Assembly (NCBI RefSeq): GCF_041080675.1 | Contig: NZ_CP163520.1 | Span: forward strand, 5,394,001 to 5,458,000 | Reading direction: 5' to 3' | DNA: 64,000 bases | DNA from: Streptomyces sp. cg36 | Lineage (GTDB): Bacteria; Actinomycetota; Actinomycetes; Streptomycetales; Streptomycetaceae | Part shown: positions 57,557 through 64,000 of the stretch, piece after piece | Layout: every line of letters begins with the position of its first letter | Position numbering within the stretch: the stretch's first letter is position 1 | The notes under the pieces: model-generated | Told to the model about the DNA's origin: nothing | The model's database searches: none | Seen by the model: the letters and a program-made list of their open reading frames with translations, nothing else | Made by a program: the position numbers and the translations under genes

Positions 57557-59002
57557 TCAGGCGCCCGGCCCGAACGCCCCCGGGTGGATCTCGTCGCGCG
57601 TCGCGATGTACTGCTGGCGCACCGCCTGCCCCACCGCCAGCTCCTCGCCCGGCTCGAAGACCTGGGCCGCCGCGCCCTGCCAGGCCGGCGGGGTGTGCGG
57701 CGCGAGGGAGCCCTGCGAGACGCCCAGCGCCCAGGCCGCCTGCCGGGCCGCGCCCAGCGCCGCGTACTCGGCGGGCTGCGGCACGACCACCTGGGTGCCC
57801 AGGATCGCGGGCGCCGCCGCCTGCACGGCGGGCAGCTCGGCCGCGGCGCCCAGCAGGAAGACCCGCCGCACCTCGACCCCGCGGGTGCGCAGGACGTCCA
57901 GGGCGTCGGCGAGCGAGCAGAGCATCCCCTCGAACGCGGCCCGCGCCAGGTGCTCGGGCTTCATCGACTCGCGGCGCAGCCCCGTGAGCGTCCCGGCCGC
58001 GTGCGGCAGCCGCGGGGTGCGCTCGCCCTCCAGATAGGGCAGCAGCACCAGGCCGGACGCGCCCGGAGTGGACTTCAGCGCCAGGTCGGAGAGCTCCTCC
58101 AGGCTCTCGGTGCCGAGCATCTCGGCCGTGCCGCGCAGCGCCCGTACCGCGTTGCTCGTATGCACGACGGGCAGATGGCGGCCGGTGGCGTCGGCGAACG
58201 ACGTAATCATCCCGGACGGGTCGGCCAGCGCCTCGTGGTGCACGGCCATGACCGAACCCGAGGCGCCGAGCGAGACGACCGCGTCGCCGGGGCCCACGCC
58301 GAGCCCGAACGCGGCGGCCATCGTCTCGCCGGTGCCGGCCGAGATCAGCAGCCCCTCCGGGGTGGTGCCGGCGGCGTCGCTGGGGCCGAGCACCTCGGGG
58401 AGCGCGACCTGGTGGCCGAGCGCGAGCTCGACCAGGTCGGGCCGGTAGAAGCCGGTCGCCGCCGACCAGTAGCCGGTGCCGGACGCGGCGCCCCGGTCGG
58501 TGGTGCGGCGGGCGGGGCGGCCGAGCAGCTGCCACACCAGCCAGTCGTGCGCCTGGAGGATCGCGGCGGTGCGCTTGGCGGCCTCCGGCTCGCTCCGCGC
58601 CAGCCAGCGCAGCTTCGCCACGGCCTGCGCGGCCCCCGGCACGCTGCCGACCGCCTTGGCCCACGCCTCACGCCCGCCGAGCGAGTCGGTGAGGTCGGCG
58701 GCGGAGACCTGGGCGCGCTTGTCGTTGCCGGTCAGCGCGGCGCGTACGAGGGAGCCCTGCCCGTCGAGCGCGATCAGCGCGTGCTGCTGGGCGGCGACCC
58801 CGATGGCCTGCACGCCCTCCAGCAGCCCGCCCGCGGCGGCCTCGCCGAGCGAGAGCAGCCACGCCTGTGGATCGACCTCGGTGGCTTTGGGATCACCGGG
58901 ATGCGGGGCGTACCCCTGCCGCAGGACGGCACCGGTGTCGGTGTCGCAGACGACGATGCGAGTGAAGGCGGAAGAGCTGTCCAGCCCGGCGACTATCCCC
59001 AT
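57557..59002 (-). CDS. FGGY-family carbohydrate kinase (xylulokinase-like)
   Basis: 481 residues. N-terminal 'VAGLDSSSAFTRIVVCD' (phosphate-1-like), 'GVAAQQHALIALDGQG' (catalytic region with His), 'LLGRPARRTTDRGAASGTGYW' and C-terminal 'LVLLPYLEGERTPRLP' and 'VVVPQPAEYAALGAARQA' (FGGY signature). Substrate most likely D-xylulose, but other pentuloses are possible. The start at 59002 (MGIVAGLDS) is preferred over GTG 59008. Confidence 0.9.
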   Translation of the reverse strand: MGIVAGLDSSSAFTRIVVCDTDTGAVLRQGYAPHPGDPKATEVDPQAWLLSLGEAAAGGLLEGVQAIGVAAQQHALIALDGQGSLVRAALTGNDKRAQVSAADLTDSLGGREAWAKAVGSVPGAAQAVAKLRWLARSEPEAAKRTAAILQAHDWLVWQLLGRPARRTTDRGAASGTGYWSAATGFYRPDLVELALGHQVALPEVLGPSDAAGTTPEGLLISAGTGETMAAAFGLGVGPGDAVVSLGASGSVMAVHHEALADPSGMITSFADATGRHLPVVHTSNAVRALRGTAEMLGTESLEELSDLALKSTPGASGLVLLPYLEGERTPRLPHAAGTLTGLRRESMKPEHLARAAFEGMLCSLADALDVLRTRGVEVRRVFLLGAAAELPAVQAAAPAILGTQVVVPQPAEYAALGAARQAAWALGVSQGSLAPHTPPAWQGAAAQVFEPGEELAVGQAVRQQYIATRDEIHPGAFGPGA

Positions 59003-59056
59003 GCGCACGATTCTGCCGCACGGCGTGCGCCGGGGGGCCGCCGCGTCCGTCCCGGC

Positions 59057-59368
59057 TCAGGTGTTGCTGGTGCCCCAGTCGTCGTCGCCGCCCTGCCCGC
59101 GCTCGCGCAGCGAACGGATCCGGTCGCCGATCGAGCCCGGCCCGGAGCCGTCGACCCGGTCGGAGAACTTCGCGCTGACCGCGTGGAACGCCTTGCCCGC
59201 GTAGGCCCGGCCGTTCTGCGCGGCCGACTCGGCGGTGTTGCGCACGGCCGGGTTCTGGGCGACCTGGCGCGCGGACTTCTTCAGCTGCTCGTACCGCTCG
59301 CGCCCGGCCCGGGTCCCGAGCACGTACCCGACGACGAGTCCGGCGGCGAACGTGAGCCGGTAGCGCAT
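59057..59368 (-). CDS. YtxH-like small membrane protein
   Basis: 103 residues from ATG 59368: one N-terminal membrane segment ('LTFAAGLVVGYVLGTRAGRERYEQL') typical of YtxH-domain proteins, then a helical, positively charged region and an acidic tail ('GQGGDDDWGTSNT'). Function unknown; a general-stress link is suggested for the family. Confidence 0.75.
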   Translation of the reverse strand: MRYRLTFAAGLVVGYVLGTRAGRERYEQLKKSARQVAQNPAVRNTAESAAQNGRAYAGKAFHAVSAKFSDRVDGSGPGSIGDRIRSLRERGQGGDDDWGTSNT

Positions 59369-59561
59369 GGCGGTCACCCTTCTGTGGCGTCTGTCGACGT
59401 CGCTGTGGCGTCGTGTGCTGCGCCTACCCGCGCAGCCCTGTGATCACCCGGGGCGGAACCGATTGGCGGAGCACCCCCCTGCTTGCGCTAATGTATGTGT
59501 CGCAGCGAGCGCACGCCGCCCGGGGACACCCGAGGTGGGTACGTTTGAGGCAACGAGACAT

Positions 59562-59634
59562 TCCCCTGTAGCTCAATTGGCAGAGCAGCCGGCTGTTAAC
59601 CGGCAGGTTACTGGTTCGAGTCCAGTCGGGGGAG
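59562..59634 (+). tRNA. tRNA-Asn (GTT)
   Basis: Full cloverleaf: acceptor TCCCCTG/CGGGGGA, D-arm around AGCTCAATTGGCAGAGC, anticodon loop CTGTTAA, T-loop GGTTCGAGTCC, discriminator G. No encoded CCA. Confidence 0.97.
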
Positions 59635-59639
59635 CTCGA

Positions 59640-59712
59640 TCTCCTGTAGCTCAATTGGCAGAGCAGCCGGCTGTTAACCGGCAGGTTACTGGTTCGAGTC
59701 CAGTCGGGAGAG
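59640..59712 (+). tRNA. tRNA-Asn (GTT), tandem copy
   Basis: Nearly identical to the upstream copy, 78 bp apart start to start. The third acceptor pair is T:A instead of C:G on both strands, a compensatory change. Followed by a terminator at 59717. Confidence 0.97.
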
Positions 59713-59716
59713 CAGT

Positions 59717-59743
59717 GAAAAGGGCCCCTTGAGGGTCCTTTTT
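59717..59743 (+). terminator. tRNA-Asn terminator
   Basis: AAAAGG-GCCC-TTGA-GGGT-CCTTTTT forms a stem ending in a T-run right after the second tRNA-Asn. Confidence 0.8.
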
Positions 59744-59876
59744 CATGCCCGGTGGAACCGCGCGGCCCGCACCGGGGTCCTCATGGTCGTGCGTTGCCGA
59801 CCATCCGAGGCAGGAGATCGTATGAGCGGCTATGCTGCGGCAGACGGCGCGCACAAATGTGCGCGACGCGCCGTTA

Positions 59877-59950
59877 GGGGCGGTAGCTCAGCCGGTTAGA
59901 GCAGCGGACTCATAATCCGTCGGCCGTGGGTTCGAGTCCCACCCGCCCCA
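59877..59950 (+). tRNA. tRNA with CAT anticodon (tRNA-Met or tRNA-Ile2)
   Basis: 74 nt: acceptor GGGGCGG/CCGCCCC, anticodon loop CTCATAA, T-arm GTGGGTTCGAGTCCCAC, discriminator A. It is not an initiator (no CAACG D-arm features), so either elongator Met or lysidine-modified Ile. The 3' half is the apparent attachment site of the island to the right. Confidence 0.93.
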
Positions 59951-60076
59951 CTCTGCGTTCCCTGCGCGGAAACGTTTCAACCTGCGGACCCGGCTCTGCG
60001 CCCTGCCGGACGGGGGAGCTGAGGAGGAGCCCAGTGATCCCCTGCCGGCCCGAGAGGCAGACGATCAAGACGCAGA

Positions 60077-60107
60077 AAGGCCCCGACCACGTGCTGGTCG
60101 GGGCCTT
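60077..60107 (+). terminator. terminator after the CAT tRNA
   Basis: AAGGCCCCGACCA (60077-60089) pairs with TGGTCGGGGCCTT (60095-60107), loop CGTGC, followed by CTTT. Confidence 0.85.
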
Positions 60108-60178
60108 CTTTGCTGTCACTGCCGTTCGGGCTTCGGGGTGATGAACCCCCGTTCGCTGGATGGAGGTACAGGGCCCCG

Positions 60179-60224
60179 CCCCGCCCCGGCCGCGGTCCTG
60201 CCAGGGGTACCGGCCGGGGCGGGG
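60179..60224 (-). terminator. terminator of the 60227 gene
   Basis: 13-bp stem 60179-60191 / 60212-60224, 20-nt loop, placed 2 bp after the stop of the minus-strand gene. Confidence 0.7.
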
Positions 60225-60226
60225 TG

Positions 60227-61078
60227 TCATCGGGGTGCAGGGTGCTCGCCGAGCCGACGGAGCAGCTGCACGGTGTCGACACAGCATCTGGCGAGGCGCT
60301 GCGCGTGCGCGTACTGCGCCGAGAGGTTGTCCGACTCGCTGTCCATGCCGAGCTGGCGGTGGGCCTCGGTGACGCCGAGGAGGACGCGGCTGCGTGACGG
60401 GTCGTCCACGGGCAGGCGTGCCTCGGCGTCCTGGAGGGCGGGCAGCAGCACCATCAGGTGGCCGCGGTAGCGAAGGGTCCGTGCCGTCGCGTCGTCCAGT
60501 GTCAGGGTGTCGGCGCGGGCCGGGGCGCCGTCGAGGAAGCGCCCGCACTCTCGCGCGATCCTGGCCAGGTCGGGCCGGATGGGGCCGGTCAGCTGCGGCG
60601 CGGCGGCCCGTCTTCGGCCGAGGCGGATGACTCCGTCGACCCCGGCCGGGACGCAGTAATCCTCCCGGCGCCGGGGCGGGGAGATCCAGTACGGCCCGGG
60701 CCGTTCCGTGCGGTGCACGGCGGGAACACCGAGCCACGTTGTGTCCGGGGCAAGCCGCTGCGCGTCCGGGGTGTTGAGGTGGGAGCAGGAGCCGAGCGGC
60801 ACGAGGACGTAGTACGAGACGCTCGCGGCGTAGGCGTCGTGGATGACCGGCCCGTCGACCATGTGCGCCAGGTACGCGGCGACCGCGTCCGAATCGCCGC
60901 TCTGCGCGGCGGCGTGGACGATCTCGGCGGAGATGCGCACGGTGTCGAACGCGCGGCCCGTCGGCAGCATCGCCAGGCCATCCATCGTCCACTGGCCGCG
61001 GGCCGTTGCCGGTGCGGGGTGCGCGGAGGCGAGCCAGTCAGTGATGGCCGTGGTCCGGCGGGTCAGGTTGGTATGCAC
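60227..61078 (-). CDS. island protein, possible DUF6415-like C-terminal domain
   Basis: 283 residues. The N-terminal ~190 residues ('WTMDGLAMLPTGRAFDTVRIS', 'YYVLVPLGSCSH', 'APDTTWLGVPAVHRTERPGPYW') match, from memory, a Streptomyces family often linked to bifunctional primase-like N-termini, with bound-ligand-like Cys and His. The C-terminal ~75 residues ('TARTLRYRGHLMVLLPALQD', 'LGVTEAHRQLG', 'LARCCVDTVQLL') resemble DUF6415 helical proteins. Function unknown. Divergent from the XRE gene with a perfect palindrome between. Likely island-borne. Confidence 0.7.
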   Translation of the reverse strand: MHTNLTRRTTAITDWLASAHPAPATARGQWTMDGLAMLPTGRAFDTVRISAEIVHAAAQSGDSDAVAAYLAHMVDGPVIHDAYAASVSYYVLVPLGSCSHLNTPDAQRLAPDTTWLGVPAVHRTERPGPYWISPPRRREDYCVPAGVDGVIRLGRRRAAAPQLTGPIRPDLARIARECGRFLDGAPARADTLTLDDATARTLRYRGHLMVLLPALQDAEARLPVDDPSRSRVLLGVTEAHRQLGMDSESDNLSAQYAHAQRLARCCVDTVQLLRRLGEHPAPR

Positions 61079-61154
61079 GGGGGCGCTCCCTCAGTGGCGG
61101 AGATTGCGCCAAGGCTCTGGTGACGGCCAGTACCCATGCGATATCCGAGCGGTA

Positions 61155-61169
61155 ATCTCACCGTGAGAT
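61155..61169. promoter_or_regulatory. perfect 15-bp palindrome between divergent island genes
   Basis: ATCTCAC-C-GTGAGAT lies 77 bp from the 61078 start and 36 bp from the 61205 start. Best read as the operator of the XRE regulator. Confidence 0.65.
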
Positions 61170-61204
61170 GGATTCTCATCCCCGCGTGGATAGGAAGCTC
61201 AGCC

Positions 61205-62056
61205 ATGCCCGGACCGGTCGGCACCATCAGCATCCCGGCGTGGGCCTGGGAGCAGGCCCCCGTCCGGCAGGCGCTCCGACGCAGAGACATCGCCTCGGTG
61301 TTCATGCACGCCCAGCAGTACTCGGGAGTCAGCCAGGCCCGGATCGCGATGGCTGTCGGCATGACGCAGAGCCGTGTCAACGAAATCATCAACCGGCGCC
61401 GAGAGGTCTCCCGGCTTGACGTCTACGAGCGGATCGCCGACGGCCTCGGCATGCCCGACGACGCCCGCCACCTCCTCGGTCTCGCGGCCAGCAGAGAGGC
61501 GCGCTCCGGCAACGCGGCCTTCGACCTGGCCGCGTTCCCCGAAGTCGTCCGCGTCTACGCCTCGCAGGCATCTGCACGCGAAGAGATCCAGCAGCAAGCC
61601 CGCGCTGCCCAGGAACTCGACGTCCTGGCCGTTCGCGGGCTCGGCCTCATCGGCCTCAACGACTCCCTGCTCCGCGCCTGCCTGCCGCGTGAGCAGGGCG
61701 GACAGGGCCTACGGGTCCGGCTGCTGCTCCTCGACCCCGAGTCCCCGGCACTCGCCCAACGGGCCGCCGAGATCGGCGAGTCAGCCGAGTCGCTCGCCAG
61801 CGGCGTGCGCCTGGCCGAAGGCAGGTTGCGCGAACTCGCCGGCACCTGCGATGTGCAGGTGTACCGCTACCGGATGCTGCCGACGTGGCGGGTCATCCGC
61901 ATCGACTCCACCATGTTCGTCGGCGCCTTCGACGCAGGCTGGGAGGGGCACGAGTCGGCGTGCTACAAGGTGATGGAGACTCCGCACGGGCCCCTCTTCC
62001 GGGGGTTCCGGCGGATGGTCCAGGCGATCGTCGACGGAGCCGAACGTACGGTCTGA
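61205..62056 (+). CDS. XRE-family HTH protein with C-terminal sensor-like domain
   Basis: 283 residues from ATG 61205 with GGAAG upstream. HTH: 'SGVSQARIAMAVGMTQSRVNEIINRRREVSR'. C-terminal ~150 residues ('ELDVLAVRGLGLIGLNDSLLRAC', 'VRLLLLDPESPALAQRAAEIGES', 'VQVYRYRMLPTWRVIRIDSTMFVGAF') look like the DUF5919 type, a PLD-like fold used as sensor or effector. The CYTH gene follows by 15 bp, so they form one unit. Function in control or sensing is inferred. Confidence 0.8.
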   Translation: MPGPVGTISIPAWAWEQAPVRQALRRRDIASVFMHAQQYSGVSQARIAMAVGMTQSRVNEIINRRREVSRLDVYERIADGLGMPDDARHLLGLAASREARSGNAAFDLAAFPEVVRVYASQASAREEIQQQARAAQELDVLAVRGLGLIGLNDSLLRACLPREQGGQGLRVRLLLLDPESPALAQRAAEIGESAESLASGVRLAEGRLRELAGTCDVQVYRYRMLPTWRVIRIDSTMFVGAFDAGWEGHESACYKVMETPHGPLFRGFRRMVQAIVDGAERTV

Positions 62057-62071
62057 GAAAGGGGATCGCCC

Positions 62072-62629
62072 GTGATCGAGGCGGAACTGAAAGCGCGGGT
62101 CCACGAGCCCGAGGCGGTGCTGCGCCGTCTCGACGAGTGGGCCGTCGGCCGTGCCGAGGTGTACCAGGACACCTATTACGACACCCCGGACGGCGCGTTG
62201 GAGGTGCGGGACGCGGAACTCCGCGTGCGTACCGTGCACGGTCAGGACGAGACGCGGACGGTTCTGACGTACAAGGGCGCGCGCGTGGACGAGGAGACCG
62301 GCTCCAAGCCCGAGCACGAGAGCCGGGTCGAGGATACCGAGGCGGTCCACGCGGTGCTGCGCGGGCTCGGGTACGTCCCCGTGATCGCGTTCGAGAAGCG
62401 GTGCCGGAACTACGACTTCGAAGCGCACGGGCGCAAGATGCTGGCGACGCTGGTCAGGGTGCCGGAGATCGACGGGACGTTCATCGAGGTGGAGACCCTG
62501 GTCGCCGAGGACGAGTTGGCGGCGGCCCTCGACGATGTGCGCGCAGTGTTCACAGACCTGGGGATCGCTGGCGAGGACGTCACGAGGGAGCTCTACACCG
62601 ACGCGGTGCGTGCCCGACGGGCGGCGTGA
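62072..62629 (+). CDS. class IV adenylate cyclase-like CYTH protein
   Basis: 185 residues, GTG at 62072. The CYTH signature E-x-E-x-K is at the N-terminus ('IEAELKARV'); 'ELRVRTV', 'TVLTYKGARV', 'FEKRCRNYDF' and 'FIEVETLV' supply the other charged beta-strand residues of the triphosphate tunnel. Relatives are CyaB cyclases or inorganic triphosphatases/thiamine triphosphatases. Coupled to an XRE sensor-like gene in a tRNA-bounded island, a signalling role is possible. Confidence 0.87.
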   Translation: MIEAELKARVHEPEAVLRRLDEWAVGRAEVYQDTYYDTPDGALEVRDAELRVRTVHGQDETRTVLTYKGARVDEETGSKPEHESRVEDTEAVHAVLRGLGYVPVIAFEKRCRNYDFEAHGRKMLATLVRVPEIDGTFIEVETLVAEDELAAALDDVRAVFTDLGIAGEDVTRELYTDAVRARRAA

Positions 62630-63177
62630 CGAAAGCTCCCGTCGGCTCGCGGACGTAGCCGACGAGGGATCTCACGCGGTGGATGAGCCAGCCGATTCGT
62701 CGGCGTCCCGCTCACGGCGCAGGGCCTCGGAATCGGGCGCCGGACCGGTGCGGGAACGCGCACTGCCTTTCGGCTTGCTGATCAACCGAGTTGACCGCGC
62801 TGTGCGGCGGCAGAGCATGATCGCCGGGGTTTCTGGACTCGGCGGACACCCGAACTGTCTCCCCGACGGTCCTGGCCGCTCAGCCCTTTTGGGATCTTCT
62901 CTTGGGTGGCGGCCCGGAGCGCAACTCTGGGCTGTCGGCGTCTGGTGCGGTGCTGATGGGGGAGGGGGTGGTTCTGGCGGGCCGAGTGTCCCGTAGCTCG
63001 GCATCTCAGCCTTTCATGTCGACGGCCTTGAACGGGGCCGGTGTGGCAGCCGCCGGCGAGCCCCCGCCGACGTTGGCCTTGATGACAATCCCGTCCAGTC
63101 ACCGATGGGCCGGATGAGCGGCGAGGCGGCCGCACCGGATCATCTGCGGCTCCATGCCCCATGATGCGGCGACAGGA
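62630..63177. other. no confident gene; probable degenerate DNA
   Basis: I see no complete gene. On the minus strand a short run at about 63008-63094 ends with 'FKAVDMKG' and a stop, which looks like the tail of a lost gene, followed at once by an ATG-initiated Pro/Arg-rich frame (62672-63004) without recognisable features. Composition and codon use are not those of an intact Streptomyces gene. Confidence 0.5.
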
Positions 63178-63504
63178 CTAGGTGGTGAGGCCGAAGGGAT
63201 CCTTTTTCGCGATCTTCACGCCTGCGAGTGCGGTCGCGGCGCCTTCGGAGTGTCCGATCACCGCCGCTCCCGCGCCTCCCGCGAGCATGGTGAAACCGGC
63301 GAGTCGGGACAGCTCGTCACCCAAGGATTCGGTCCCGAATTCGTGGCCGCCCTTCCTGAGCCGGTACTCGCCGAGTTCTCCTGCCATGTCCGCCATGTAC
63401 GCCTTCTTCATGGTGTTTGAAGGGTATTCATGGCACTTCCTCGGTGGCAGCTCAGCGACTGCCGTGACCAGCGCTTTCCGGGCCGGTTCCACGTTGGGTG
63501 GCAC
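63178..63504 (-). CDS. small hypothetical protein, possibly shorter
   Basis: Up to 108 residues from a GTG at 63504, or 77 from ATG 63411 (MKKAYMADM); neither start has a clear Shine-Dalgarno. The C-terminal part 'LAGFTMLAGGAGAAVIGHSE' is Gly/Ala-rich and could be a membrane hairpin. No family recognised. GC is lower than average and it sits next to the tRNA remnant, so it may be island cargo or decay. Confidence 0.4.
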   Translation of the reverse strand: MPPNVEPARKALVTAVAELPPRKCHEYPSNTMKKAYMADMAGELGEYRLRKGGHEFGTESLGDELSRLAGFTMLAGGAGAAVIGHSEGAATALAGVKIAKKDPFGLTT

Positions 63505-63540
63505 AGGATGGAACTAGGCGTATCGAGGCACCCGGAGACG

Positions 63541-63576
63541 CGTAATCCGTTGGCTGTGGGTTCAAGTCCCACCTAC
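63541..63576 (+). other. diverged 3'-half tRNA copy (attachment-site remnant)
   Basis: Corresponds to positions 59911-59946 of the CAT tRNA: TAATCCGT-GGC-GTGGGTTC-AGTCCCACC is shared with about four to seven differences (C to T and G to A mainly). The T-arm stem GTGGG/CCCAC is intact but there is no 5' half. This is the expected form of the distal att site of an element inserted in the tRNA. Confidence 0.65.
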
Positions 63577-63875
63577 CTTGCCGCCCGCGCCGCTCCGCCC
63601 CCGTGGCGGGCGTCCCGTGTGCGTACGCAACGCTTCGCTCCCCTTTCCGGGAGCATGTGGTCGGCGTTCCCATTCCCCTTCCCCAGCGGGGAATTCGGGC
63701 CACGGCGGCCCGGGGTGCCGAGTCCGCCCGGTGCTCCGCTGTCAACCCCCGTGTGCAACTGCGGAGTTCCCGCGATTGAACGTCTGATCAGCCGTTCGGG
63801 GTTGTCCGGAGACGATTCGGTCCGGGAGATTGACCGCAGCACCGATTTCCGCGCACCGCACAAGGGAGGCACCGG
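63577..63875. other. intergenic, nothing recognised
   Basis: No gene on either strand has coding character here; the only signal is a GGGAGG ribosome-binding site at the right end for the methyltransferase gene. Confidence 0.5.
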
Positions 63876-64000
63876 GTGAGCACGGAAGAACGACAGGGCG
63901 AGGCCGACCAGGTCTATACGGCCGGGAGCGCCAACTTCGATCCGCTGTACGCGGGGAAGGTGCGGACGGAGGGGCTGGGCATGAAGTTCGACTTCGCGCC
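63876..64000 (+). CDS. SAM-dependent methyltransferase, N-terminal part
   Basis: GTG at 63876 with GGGAGG 8 nt upstream. The visible ~41 residues include 'GSANFDPLYAGKVRTEGLGM' then 'KFDFA', resembling the start of Streptomyces class I methyltransferases where an 'APWDIGEPQP' segment follows. Cut by the window end, so SAM motifs are not seen. Confidence 0.6.
   Translation, partial: MSTEERQGEADQVYTAGSANFDPLYAGKVRTEGLGMKFDFA

Noticed and set aside
62672..63004. Minus-strand gene of 110 codons
   Set aside because: Pro/Arg-rich, no recognisable domain, no ribosome-binding site, and it begins directly on another stop codon; treated as degenerate DNA.
63541..63576. Functional tRNA gene
   Set aside because: Only the 3' half with a T-arm is present; there is no D-arm or 5' acceptor strand in the preceding 100 bp.

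Overview
The window looks like a Streptomyces chromosome (or a close relative). The DNA is very GC-rich with strong GC3 codon bias, GTG starts are frequent, and leucine TTA codons are almost absent. Gene families typical of the genus are present: Zur/ZnuABC, HrdA next to DnaG, GlnR-type sites, XRE-DUF397 pairs, class F sortase and ScbR-family regulators. Most genes are housekeeping or conserved core genes, with several accessory patches.

Region 1 (1-8.4 kb, accessory): the end of an NmrA/SDR-like gene, a cytochrome P450, a cytosolic NarL-type histidine kinase, a 2-oxoacid:ferredoxin oxidoreductase pair (KorB/KorA), an acyl-CoA carboxylase alpha subunit broken by three small indels, and a ScbR2/JadR2-like TetR regulator. 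Three dyads resembling gamma-butyrolactone-receptor operators (ARE) lie at the promoters of the kinase, the carboxylase and the regulator. The order kinase-KorB-KorA-Acc recalls, from memory, part of the cpk (coelimycin) locus of S. coelicolor, but without its polyketide synthase.

Region 2 (8.9-13.6 kb, core): zur and znuBCA with twin Zur boxes, divergent from glyS. Region 3 (13.7-26.3 kb): a NarL-type two-component system with a DUF4097 protein, a TetR/aldo-keto reductase pair with an operator that seems to have seeded a 35-bp tandem array, two DHA2 drug exporters, XRE regulators, a WhiJ-like XRE/DUF397 locus with a TTA codon, and dus. Region 4 (26.7-35.6 kb): ppdK, a TTA-containing winged-helix regulator with its own operator, a KimA-like permease, two SDRs and a TetR that shares an operator with one SDR.

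Region 5 (35.6-47.5 kb): nirBD under a GlnR-like box, class F sortase with a secreted partner, class IV aminotransferase, M4 metalloprotease, an orphan sensor kinase with a lipoprotein, a gamma-glutamylcyclotransferase-like gene, a DUF218 gene and a CbiX-type chelatase. Region 6 (47.5-59.4 kb, core): dgt, an FAD reductase, dnaG, hrdA, a heterodimeric ABC exporter, an FGGY kinase and a small YtxH-like protein.

Region 7 (59.5-64 kb): two tandem tRNA-Asn genes, one CAT-anticodon tRNA, and a 3.6-kb segment bounded on the right by a diverged copy of that tRNA's 3' half. This fits an old tRNA-integrated island. It carries a possible DUF6415-like gene, an XRE regulator and a class IV (CYTH) cyclase-like gene, with a perfect 15-bp palindrome between the divergent genes. 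A methyltransferase gene starts at the right edge.
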